64,000 bases of DNA from Candidatus Manganitrophaceae bacterium (GTDB lineage Bacteria; Nitrospirota; Nitrospiria; SBBL01; Manganitrophaceae), in contig JACQEZ010000003.1 of assembly GCA_016200325.1 (NCBI GenBank), positions 41,573 to 105,572 of the forward strand, written 5' to 3'. How positions within the stretch are numbered: position 1 is the stretch's first letter; each line of letters starts with the position of its first letter. Shown here piece by piece: positions 7,731-15,451 of this stretch. The notes under the pieces are model-generated. The model did not search any database. It worked only from the letters and a program-made list of their open reading frames with translations, and was not told the DNA's origin. Both the position numbers and the translations under genes were made by a program.

Positions 7731-9713
7731 ATGAGTCTTCCTGCTCCATACGGAAAATATTTACTGATCGACAAGATCGCCAAAGGCGGCATGGCCGAGG
7801 TCTACCTCGCCAAGCAGATCGGCCTCAAAGGATTTGAGCGTCTCTTGGCGATCAAGCGGATTCTCCCCCAGTTCACCGAAAACGCCGAGTTCGTCTCGAT
7901 GTTCATCAACGAGGCGAAGGTCGCCGCCCAGCTGGCGCATCCGAATATCGTCCAGATCTATGATTTCGGCGAGATTGAAGCGTCGTACTACATCGGAATG
8001 GAATACATCATGGGGAGGGATCTTCGGACGATCCTGGAGCGGAGCCAGAAGGTCAACCGGCCCCTTTCGATCGACCAGATCCTGTTCGTCATCAGCCGGG
8101 TTTGCAGCGGCCTCGAACATGCCCATAAAAAGAAAGACCTTCACGGAAACGACCTGAATCTCGTCCATCGCGACATCAGTCCCCAAAATATATTGATCTC
8201 CTATGAGGGCGATGTGAAACTGGTCGATTTCGGAATCGCCAAGGCGGCCCTCCAAGAAAACGAAACCCGGACCGGGATCCTCAAAGGAAAGCTCGCCTAT
8301 ATGTCGCCGGAGCAGGCCTGGGGGAAGCCGATCGATCATCGCTCCGACCTCTTCTCGCTCGGCATCGTCCTTCATGAATCGCTGACGGGGAGGCGGCTTT
8401 TTAAAGGGGACAGCGAGATCAATACCCTGGAGCGGGTCCGGGAAGCAAAGTTTGACTCGCCCCGGCTCGTTAATTCCAACGTCACGGAACAGGTTGAAGC
8501 CGCTCTCGCCAAAGCGTTGGCCAAAGAGGTCGACCAACGGTATCCTTCCGCAGGCGCGATGCAGAATGAGCTGGAGCGGTGTCTCTCTAAGCCACTCAGC
8601 GAAATCCAGACGGAGCTGGCGCAGCTGCTTCGCCCGCTTTTTGCCGAAGAGATCAATCAAGATCAAAGCCGGATGAAAAGAGCGGCGCTCGCCACATCGG
8701 AGCCGACCCCGGTTCAGGCGGTTGCGGGGGGAACCCCGTCTCCTTTATTAAAGAGCCCTGCGCCCTTCGACCCCAAATTCGAGGCTCCGAAACGAAGGAT
8801 GGGAACGGGCGCGATCACCCTCTTTTTGGTGGTCGGCGCGCTGGGGCTGGTCGGTGTCGGGACGGTCGTATTGTTGAAAAAAGGGGAGGAGCCGGAGGTG
8901 GTGGTTGCGAGAGCCCCCCTTCCTGCGGCAGGTCAAGCGGCCCCTTCGCCGCTTTCCACTCCGTTAACCGATAAACGCGAAACCGGTTTTAAAGAAGTAG
9001 AATCGGTAGCGTCGAAGGAGCCGCCCGCTTCGCCATCGACCGCCTCGGAGCCCATCGCCTCGACGGCCGCCCAGCGAACCGAGGAAAAACCGATTCAGCC
9101 GGCCAGAATCCAAAAAGTGCCGGCCCCGAAGTCTAAAACGGCTTCTTCTTTAAATTCCAATTTAAATTTCAATGAAGCGGCGACCCCGGTTCCGGACGAG
9201 AAACCTGCTCTTTCCTCTCCGACCCCTCCGATCTCGGAGAGGAAAAAAGAGCTTCCCCCCCTTCAGGAGAGTGTGACCAAAGAGGCGGCCGCGCCGAGTG
9301 TGAAGCAAGAGCCGATCAAGGAAGCGGCGCTTCATCCCGCCGTCTCCTCCGCGGCGAGACCGCCTGCGCCTTCCGATGAAGAGCTGATCCGGGAGGTGAT
9401 CAAGCGGCAGGAGATTGCTTTTGAGAACAAGGACCTTAATTTATACTTAAAGGATTGGATGAAATTCTCGCAGAAAGATGAAAAAGAGGTTCAAACCTTT
9501 TTTGACCAATACGAAACCCTCTCCGTTCAGTTTGATATCACCGATATTCAGATCCGGGGAAATCAGGCCGCTCTGACGATGAACCAGTCGACCGAGCTGA
9601 AGGCCAAGAAGGGGAAGAAAGTTCAGACGGCGACGAGCAAGGTCAGTTGGGGATTGGTTAAAGAGGGGAGCATCTGGAAAATCAACGATACTAAAATCCT
9701 CGACAAAAAATAA
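7731..9713 (+). CDS. Membrane Ser/Thr protein kinase with extracytoplasmic NTF2-like domain
   Basis: 660 residues from the ATG at 7731, preceded by GAGGGAGAAGG. The kinase domain spans residues ~8-270: glycine loop KIAKGGMAEVY, Lys42 in AIKRIL, catalytic loop HRDISPQN (146-153), DFG (166-168) and SPEQ (192-195). A linker leads to one transmembrane helix at ~360-380. A long Pro/Ser/Ala-rich, probably disordered region follows, then a C-terminal NTF2/SnoaL-like domain (~550-660, EVIKRQEIAFENKDLNLYL onward). The kinase should be cytoplasmic and the sensor domain periplasmic. It replaces the PASTA repeats usual in Gram-positives. No phosphatase gene is adjacent. Confidence 0.88.
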   Translation: MSLPAPYGKYLLIDKIAKGGMAEVYLAKQIGLKGFERLLAIKRILPQFTENAEFVSMFINEAKVAAQLAHPNIVQIYDFGEIEASYYIGMEYIMGRDLRTILERSQKVNRPLSIDQILFVISRVCSGLEHAHKKKDLHGNDLNLVHRDISPQNILISYEGDVKLVDFGIAKAALQENETRTGILKGKLAYMSPEQAWGKPIDHRSDLFSLGIVLHESLTGRRLFKGDSEINTLERVREAKFDSPRLVNSNVTEQVEAALAKALAKEVDQRYPSAGAMQNELERCLSKPLSEIQTELAQLLRPLFAEEINQDQSRMKRAALATSEPTPVQAVAGGTPSPLLKSPAPFDPKFEAPKRRMGTGAITLFLVVGALGLVGVGTVVLLKKGEEPEVVVARAPLPAAGQAAPSPLSTPLTDKRETGFKEVESVASKEPPASPSTASEPIASTAAQRTEEKPIQPARIQKVPAPKSKTASSLNSNLNFNEAATPVPDEKPALSSPTPPISERKKELPPLQESVTKEAAAPSVKQEPIKEAALHPAVSSAARPPAPSDEELIREVIKRQEIAFENKDLNLYLKDWMKFSQKDEKEVQTFFDQYETLSVQFDITDIQIRGNQAALTMNQSTELKAKKGKKVQTATSKVSWGLVKEGSIWKINDTKILDKK

Positions 9714-10387
9714 GTTCTCCACCCAAAGTCTATTTCGGTTATTAAAAACATAATTATTATCTTTAACTTCTAATCATCGTTTAAACCCATACCCCTTTAA
9801 TCCTCAATCTGAAATGTTTAGTGAAGCCCTTCACTTTTATATCTTTATATCGGAAATAAATCTGAATCGAAATAGTGGGTAACCGCGCCACTATCCTTCT
9901 CCCGAGTTTACCTATCTTCAATTTTAGCATGCTATTTACTCCCGCCATGACTCTGATCTAATCTATTCCTAGTCTTATTTGTATATACTGCTGATAGAGG
10001 AACCATTATTCCTGCGGAATTCCGCCTTTTTATTATAGTAGGTAGTACTAGTATACATAGTTAGTCCGACAATAGCTAGTTAGGCTGAGTTAGGGGCTTA
10101 GCGAGGCTGCAAAGATCGTGAATACACACCCTGTTGAAAACTGTGTAAAACTGATCTTAGTAGGAAGAGTCGTTTTTGAAACGAGTTTAAATTCGGTTAT
10201 TAGAAAAATTGGAATACCTGAGTTCTTGGTTGAAGATCTCTAGAGTAGGAGAATAAAATAAGAGAGCCGGATCGGCTCATACAGCGGAGGATCCGATTGG
10301 ATGGTGAAATAACCCTTGACCCTGCGGGAGGAAGGCTGGTAGAACGGTTCATTGTTCTTCAATCGGGGATGTGATACGGGGGAGGTT
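9714..10387. other. AT-rich 670-bp intergenic region
   Basis: Markedly poorer in G+C than the surroundings, with no credible gene. It holds a GCGGAATTCCGC palindrome at 10014-10025 followed by five T (a weak terminator candidate for the kinase gene) and a 6-bp-arm hairpin GAGCCG-GAT-CGGCTC at 10264-10278. Otherwise nothing recognisable. Confidence 0.5.
10316..10345 (+). promoter_or_regulatory. Possible promoter for the pseudouridine synthase gene
   Basis: TTGACC (10316-10321), 18-bp spacer, TAGAAC (10340-10345), 42 bp before the ATG at 10388. Confidence 0.35.
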
Positions 10388-11209
10388 ATGACGGAACGGT
10401 TGGAATCGGAGCGGTTGCAGAAGGTCATTGCCAAGGCGGGGGTCGCGTCGCGGCGGCATGCCGAACAGTTGATATTAGAAGGACGGGTTCAGGTGAACGG
10501 CTCCGTCATTACGCAGTTGGGGACCAAGGTCGACCCTTCCAAAGATTTTATCCGGGTCGACGGAAAGCGGATCCAGCCGGAAACGCATAAAATCTATTTG
10601 CTTTTGAATAAACCAAAAGGGTATATTACCTCGGTTCGAGACCCCCAAGGTCGGCCGACGGTGATGGATTTGATCCCGAAAATAAAAGAACGGGTTTATC
10701 CGGTGGGCCGACTCGATTATGATTCCGAAGGGCTCCTGCTCCTTACGAACGATGGCGATTTTGCCGAGGCGCTGATGCACCCGCGGAGCGGAATCAATAA
10801 GACCTATTGGGTCAAGGTCGAGGGGCATCTTGCAGAAGAGAAGATAAAAAAGATCGCGCTGGGGGGAATCCCCTTGCCGGGAGGGAGGAGTGCGCCCGCT
10901 CGCATTCGGCCCCTTCGAAAGACTTCCGAGCACGATTGGGTCGAGATCGTCCTCCACGAGGGGAAGCGGCGGCAGATCCGGATGATGATCGAAAAGCTCG
11001 GCCACGATGTCTTGAAGTTGAAGCGGGTTGGTTATGCCTTTTTGGAGTTGGGAGATCTGGCGTCGGGAGAACACCGGCGGCTGACTTCGGATGAAGTAAA
11101 GGGCTTAAAGGCACTGGTGAGCAAACGCGCAGTGAAAGCAGTGAAAAAGGAGCCGGCGAAATCGAAACGGGAAGCCGTGCGGAGTAAACGAGGAGGAAAG
11201 GTCAGCTGA
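10388..11209 (+). CDS. rluB: RsuA/RluB-family 23S/16S rRNA pseudouridine synthase
   Basis: 273 residues from the ATG at 10388 (GGGGGAGG directly upstream). An S4 RNA-binding domain opens the protein (RLQKVIAKAGVASRRHAEQL, then ILEGRVQVNG). The catalytic domain carries the family motif GRLDYDSEGLLLLTNDG with the nucleophilic Asp, and EGKRRQIRMM near the C-terminus. The last ~40 residues are rich in Lys and Arg, as in many RluB proteins. RluB isomerises U2605 of 23S rRNA; RluE, RluF and RsuA are alternatives not excluded by these motifs. The next gene starts at the base after its stop. Confidence 0.87.
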   Translation: MTERLESERLQKVIAKAGVASRRHAEQLILEGRVQVNGSVITQLGTKVDPSKDFIRVDGKRIQPETHKIYLLLNKPKGYITSVRDPQGRPTVMDLIPKIKERVYPVGRLDYDSEGLLLLTNDGDFAEALMHPRSGINKTYWVKVEGHLAEEKIKKIALGGIPLPGGRSAPARIRPLRKTSEHDWVEIVLHEGKRRQIRMMIEKLGHDVLKLKRVGYAFLELGDLASGEHRRLTSDEVKGLKALVSKRAVKAVKKEPAKSKREAVRSKRGGKVS

Positions 11210-11494
11210 ATGGAGCCATTGGTCTTAACGAACAGCGAAGATATACTTAAACTTTTGGTTAATGTTTCTCTAAAGGGCCAGGGATTTACCACCGAGTGTC
11301 TGGTGGCGGAGGTGCTCGATGCCGGCCTGTACGAGCCCGATTATCTCAATGCGAGCGGCACTGATCCGGAAGCCTATTATAATGGGGAACCGAATGCGTG
11401 GGCCAATTATCATATCCGGATGAGCAAGAAGGTCTTCATGGTTTATGGCGGGCCGAATAAAGTCCGCACCTTTCATATTGCCGATACGCCGTAG
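11210..11494 (+). CDS. Small protein of unknown function
   Basis: 94 residues, starting immediately after the pseudouridine synthase stop with GAGGAAAGG as ribosome site, so probably co-expressed with it. Acidic and soluble, with no signal or membrane segment. The middle is rich in Asp, Tyr and Asn, and the end (MSKKVFMVYGGPNKVRTFHI) looks like a beta hairpin. I do not recognise the family. Confidence 0.6.
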   Translation: MEPLVLTNSEDILKLLVNVSLKGQGFTTECLVAEVLDAGLYEPDYLNASGTDPEAYYNGEPNAWANYHIRMSKKVFMVYGGPNKVRTFHIADTP

Positions 11495-11530
11495 AACAAA
11501 AATCTCTGAAGCCCAGCTCTAAGCGTCGAG

Positions 11531-11554
11531 GATTCGGGGCACATGCCCCGAATC
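11531..11554. terminator. Perfect 10-bp hairpin between convergent genes
   Basis: GATTCGGGGC-ACAT-GCCCCGAATC lies between the rightward unknown gene and the leftward PII-like gene. There is no long T run on either side, so termination would be weak or the hairpin may serve as an mRNA 3'-end barrier. A related hairpin (TTCGGGGC-TTGC-GCCCCGGA) occurs right after the last gene of the window, so this may be a dispersed repeat. Confidence 0.5.
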
Positions 11555-11604
11555 CAGGCGTGTCTTTCAGTCGTTACGGCGATGGGCCGATCCGCGAAAT
11601 CCCG

Positions 11605-11946
11605 TCAGCGATCGCCGGAAGGGGAGGAAAAGTGCTCCACGCGGCTCACCGACACATCCGAGACAAACATCACCCCGGTATATCGATCGAAGAGCGGTTT
11701 TAAGCCGGCCAAGACCGGCTTAACCTTCTCCGGCGGAACCACCGTCATCAACATCACCAGGCTGTCCATCTCATTAAACATCGGATGGGCGGTGTGGAAG
11801 CCGTGATTTCCTTTTCCTGAAATGTTGTGGATGATCGTGTAGCCGGTCGCCTTCACGCTGTCGAGAAGATCGGTCACAAACTTCACATGTTCGCCCTGGA
11901 TCACAATTCGGATTTCTTTCATCGGATGAAGGGTAAGGCTGTTCAT
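11605..11946 (-). CDS. PII-like protein of the DAB carbon-pump operon
   Basis: 113 residues with AAGGAG seven bases before the ATG. The ferredoxin-like fold of PII proteins is visible: MKEIRIVIQGEHVKFVTDLLD, a T-loop region replaced by a short GKGNHGFHTAHPMF stretch, VMLMTVVPPEKVKPVLAGL, and a C-terminal strand. It lacks the normal T-loop uridylylation Tyr. PII-like proteins with this shape (CPII-type) lie next to inorganic carbon transporters and carboxysome genes in chemolithoautotrophs and bind adenine nucleotides, in some cases with bicarbonate. The position 31 bp downstream of dabA points to a regulator of the DabAB complex. Confidence 0.8.
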   Translation of the reverse strand: MNSLTLHPMKEIRIVIQGEHVKFVTDLLDSVKATGYTIIHNISGKGNHGFHTAHPMFNEMDSLVMLMTVVPPEKVKPVLAGLKPLFDRYTGVMFVSDVSVSRVEHFSSPSGDR

Positions 11947-11977
11947 TGCACTGCTCCTTGCTTAAAGGCTTAAAGCG

Positions 11978-14900
11978 TTAAGAGGCCACCGATACGTTGA
12001 TCGGATTCAGGTCGGTCTTCTCCCCCAGAACGGGGACCCACCCCCGCTTCGGAAGATAAAGGTAGAAGCGCTTCTCCTCCGGGTCGAGGGCGATCAGACG
12101 GACCCATTCATTGTCGAAATAATGCTGGAGAATCTTATGGCGACGGATGATCTGGCCGATCTGCTCCCGTGAGCCTTCGATCAGACTCAGCATCCGGATC
12201 GGCTCATGATACGGCTGCTCCCCCTTTAATACCGTCTGCGCGGCAAGCCCGACCCGCAGATCGCTCTGGGGTCCCGACATGACGCCGAGCCGGCCGACGA
12301 CGTTATGATAGATCTTGCTTCCGCTGCCGTAGATCTCGTTATCGACCGTCGAGAAATAGTGCTCCATGTTGATCCATTGGCCGACCACCAGCGGGCCGGT
12401 CATCAGAATCTCCAGCAGCCGGCCGCTGGGATCTTCGCGGGGATCGTAGGACTGGAGAAAAACCCGCCCCTCTAAATCAATCTTTCGGGTCAGCTCGCGT
12501 CGGCCAATAATAAACGCCGCGTTACCCGACAATCCCCACTCCGGCCGGACCTGGCTCCAGTCGCCGCTGCGGCGATGGACCTCCCGGGCCGATTGCGCCC
12601 GCGGCAAGAGCGATTCGATCTCCGGGAAGCGGGCGCAGCGCTCCCGGCTGTTTCGGAGGCCGGCCTCCTCCAGATCATCCATCAGCCGATGGAGATCCAT
12701 TCGGTGGGTCTGAGGCAGGTCCTCCAGATCGACGAGCTCGATCTCGTCGGTGGTGGTGTTGTGCTCTCCGGCGATGAAATAGGTATCGGCCGGAATCACA
12801 ATCCCGTTTTTGGCGAGCCCCTCCCGGACGAGCGGCCGATTCGCCATCGCCGCGAAGACCCGCGCGTTCGGTTTTCCCGAGTTGCCGCCGCAGGCGCCGC
12901 AGTCGAGCGCCGCCTCGAACGGATTGTTCTCCGACGCGCTCCCATGACCGCAGAGGAGGACCAGCCGGGCGAAGTTTCGGTCAGCCCCATCAATCGCAAC
13001 GCCGTCTCCACGGTGAAGAGCTGCTCTTGAAGGGTGAAGCCGGTCCGGGTAATCCGCTCCATCCGCGCGAAAAGCCCGCGCCGGTTGATCTGGTAGCGGG
13101 TGCGGAGCGTTTCGATGAAGGCGTTCTCCTCTTCAGCCGAGAGGGCATAGCGACGGGGGGGGGCTGCCGTCGGCGGCATTGGATCGGTTTCATCCAGGGC
13201 CCGGCGGCGCAACGCCTCGAGCCGCTCGAGGGAAAGGTTTAGATCGCGCTCACCGAACTCCTGCTGCAGCGCCCGGCGGATAATGCCGCGCTGTTCGGCG
13301 GCGATCATCTCCTCGACCTCCTTCCGGGTCAGCTTGTCGATCGTCAGAGAGGTCGCGATGGCGGGGGCGAGGGCATGCCGAAGGCGTTCGGTCAGGTTCC
13401 GATACCAGGCGGTAAAGACGGTCTTCCCGATGAGCGGCAACGCATAAAACCAGCCGACCGATTCGACCACGACATACGGGGTGACCACATTTTCCTTCAG
13501 ATCGACCAAGAGCTGATGCGCTGTATGGAGGAGATGGTTCCCCGAGAGATAACGGGAGAGGCGCCGCCCCTGATAAGGCCGGTGGAGCTCCCGGACCAGA
13601 TTTTTCGCCTTCATGATCACCGGGAACTGATCGGTCTCATGATGGCTTCCAAGCCCTTGGTAGCGGATGAAGACGGTGAAGAACCCGGCAAAGCCGAACG
13701 TCTCATAATCGCCGACCCCTTCCAACTGCCGCCGGAACGGCTCAGAGCGGACATCGATACAAAAGACCGCTTGGGCCTGGGGGCGGATCATCAAAGGGGC
13801 TTGCGTCGCCGGCGATTCAATGGGGTGGCCCGCGCGGTTCGCTTTTGGCGAATCCTCCGATGCCCCCACACCCCGCGCTCCGACGGGCAGAGCCCGATCC
13901 TCGCTGACCGACGAAGCCGCATGCGCCTCCCCCTCGGCGCTCGCGTTCGCTCGCGGGCTTAAGATTTCCGACGCCATCAGCTTGTTCAAGAGCTGATCTT
14001 GGTAGCCGGCTTCGAGCGCTTTTAACCAGACCGGTCCCTGTTCCGATTCGGGGAAGGCGTCAATCCAATCGAGCAGCGTCTTTAGGGCCTCCGGCGGCGT
14101 TTCCAGGAGGGAGGCCGGATCAATCGCGAGGGCGTTCGTGAGGGTTCGCAGGCGCAAGGCGGCCGCGCGCCGGACCGCGAGGTCATGGCCGGCGCCGTAT
14201 TCCGCGGCATACGCTTCGGCGAGGCGCTCCCACTGATCTTCTTGCATCTCCGGGGCGCCGCCGGCCGCGCGCAGCCGATCGACCTTCTCGGTATAGTCGG
14301 CCGGCAGACGGCCGGCGACCCGCGCCCGCCGGAGAAAATAGGCCCCCGGCCGGCGTTGCAGGTAGGCCGAGAGGGCGTCGACCGTCCCGGCGATTCCCAA
14401 TTCCTCCCGGCACTGTATCTCAACCAGTTCCCGGACATACCAGAGGCGGACGGCGAGGTATTGCGTCAGGTCGGCCGGATAAGCCTGCTGCCATTCATAA
14501 TCGGCCTGATCGGCGCGCCATTTGATGAACCCGGTCCAACCCGGCAGCGCCGCCAGGTGCAGCGTGAGGTACTCCTGCCAACTCTCCGACGGGATGCCGA
14601 GGGCGGTCAAGCTCTCGAGCAACGCATCTTCCGGCTCCTCCGGGAGAGCGGCGATCTTCCGGCGGGCGTCCGGAATTTCGCAGGGGGACCATTCCATCGC
14701 GGCGAGCGTTTTCCAGGCAAGATAGAATCCCTTCTCCCGGCCCGGCATCGGCCAGGCGGCCTGGCCTTCATCCAAAAAGGCGCCGCACCATTTGACGATC
14801 TCTCCGTTGATCTGCTCCGTAATCCCGCCGCCCAAAACACGGTCGCACCAGGTCGACGGGGTCACCCGCAGCACCAACGCCGCCCGGTCGGCCTCGGCCT

Positions 14901-15402
14901 CAGCCCGCATCGCTTCGAGAAGCGATGGCGGCTTCAGCACGGCGCTCAGACGGCCGGCCAGCGCATCGATGAAAGATCGGTCCGAGGAGCGGTCGATCAT
15001 CAAATGGAGGGTCTCTTCCTCCGGAATGGCGGCCCCGCCGATTCCATCGACCAAACAGGCGCGCAGCACCTGCGCATGGCTAAGATGATATTGCCCGACC
15101 GCCACCTGTTGGTCGCGGGTCGACGGTTTCAAGGCGGCGTCGATCTGTTGCGGAAGAATCCGGCCGGCGCGGAGATATTCCCGATAGCGCTCGGCGGCAA
15201 GATATCCTTTCCCACCGAGGAACTGATTGCCGAGTTCGACCGCCTCTTCAAAGGGGAGATGCTCCAGGCCGTGGAGCGGATTGTGATGGACAAAGTTCCG
15301 CATCGGCCAATAATGCGCGATGACCTCGCTGGAGAGCCGAATCAGCCCGCGGAGGCGCATCCGGTCGGTATCGCTGTAAGGTGTCTCTTTTATTTTTTCC
15401 AT
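11978..15402 (-). CDS. dabA: DabA (DUF2309), inorganic carbon pump subunit, interrupted by a frameshift
   Basis: DabA is the cytoplasmic, beta-carbonic-anhydrase-like zinc subunit that, with membrane protein DabB, hydrates CO2 to bicarbonate vectorially. The first frame runs from the ATG at 15402 and contains zinc-site Cys and Asp in FCIDVRSEPF. The second frame, ending at 11978, contains the remaining ligands in CGHGS and LDCGACGG. Cys-x-Asp and His-x14-Cys spacing match the C351/D353/H524/C539 set described for Halothiobacillus DabA. The frames join at an AAA run (12975-12977): one missing A would restore LTENFARLVLLCGHG and give 1141 residues. A ~50-residue insert (13791-13957) lies just before the CIDVRSE motif and is shared with DabB. 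The gap to dabB is 49 bp. Confidence 0.85.
12975..12977 (-). other. dabA: Frameshift site in dabA
   Basis: The upstream frame reads ...GLTETSPGW and loses similarity to the family, while the frame one base back reads ...NFARLVLLCGHGS. Adding one A to the minus-strand AAA run restores a continuous protein. The site separates the two halves of the zinc site. Confidence 0.75.
13791..13957. repeat. In-frame coding repeat, copy in dabA
   Basis: 167 bp that align without gaps to 15541-15707 (constant offset of 1750 bp) with most bases identical. On the minus strand it encodes ASAEGEAH...ALPVGARGVGASEDSPKANR...ATQAP inside DabA, between helices and the CIDVRSE motif, where DabA homologues normally have only a short linker. 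Confidence 0.8.
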
Positions 15403-15451
15403 AAGCCTGTTTTGATTATCTAGGTTTGTTTATCTCGTTTTTAATTTTGTC

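Noticed and set aside
10014..10025. GCGGAATTCCGC as a strong terminator of the kinase gene
   Set aside because: The stem is only four to five base pairs around a 4-nt loop; kept as weak possibility only.
12975..12980. Programmed -1 frameshifting in dabA
   Set aside because: No X XXY YYZ heptamer and no obvious stimulatory pseudoknot; a lost base in a homopolymer is simpler.
14185..15423. 412-codon plus-strand frame opposite dabA
   Set aside because: Antisense to a confirmed conserved gene in a GC-rich region; no family motifs.
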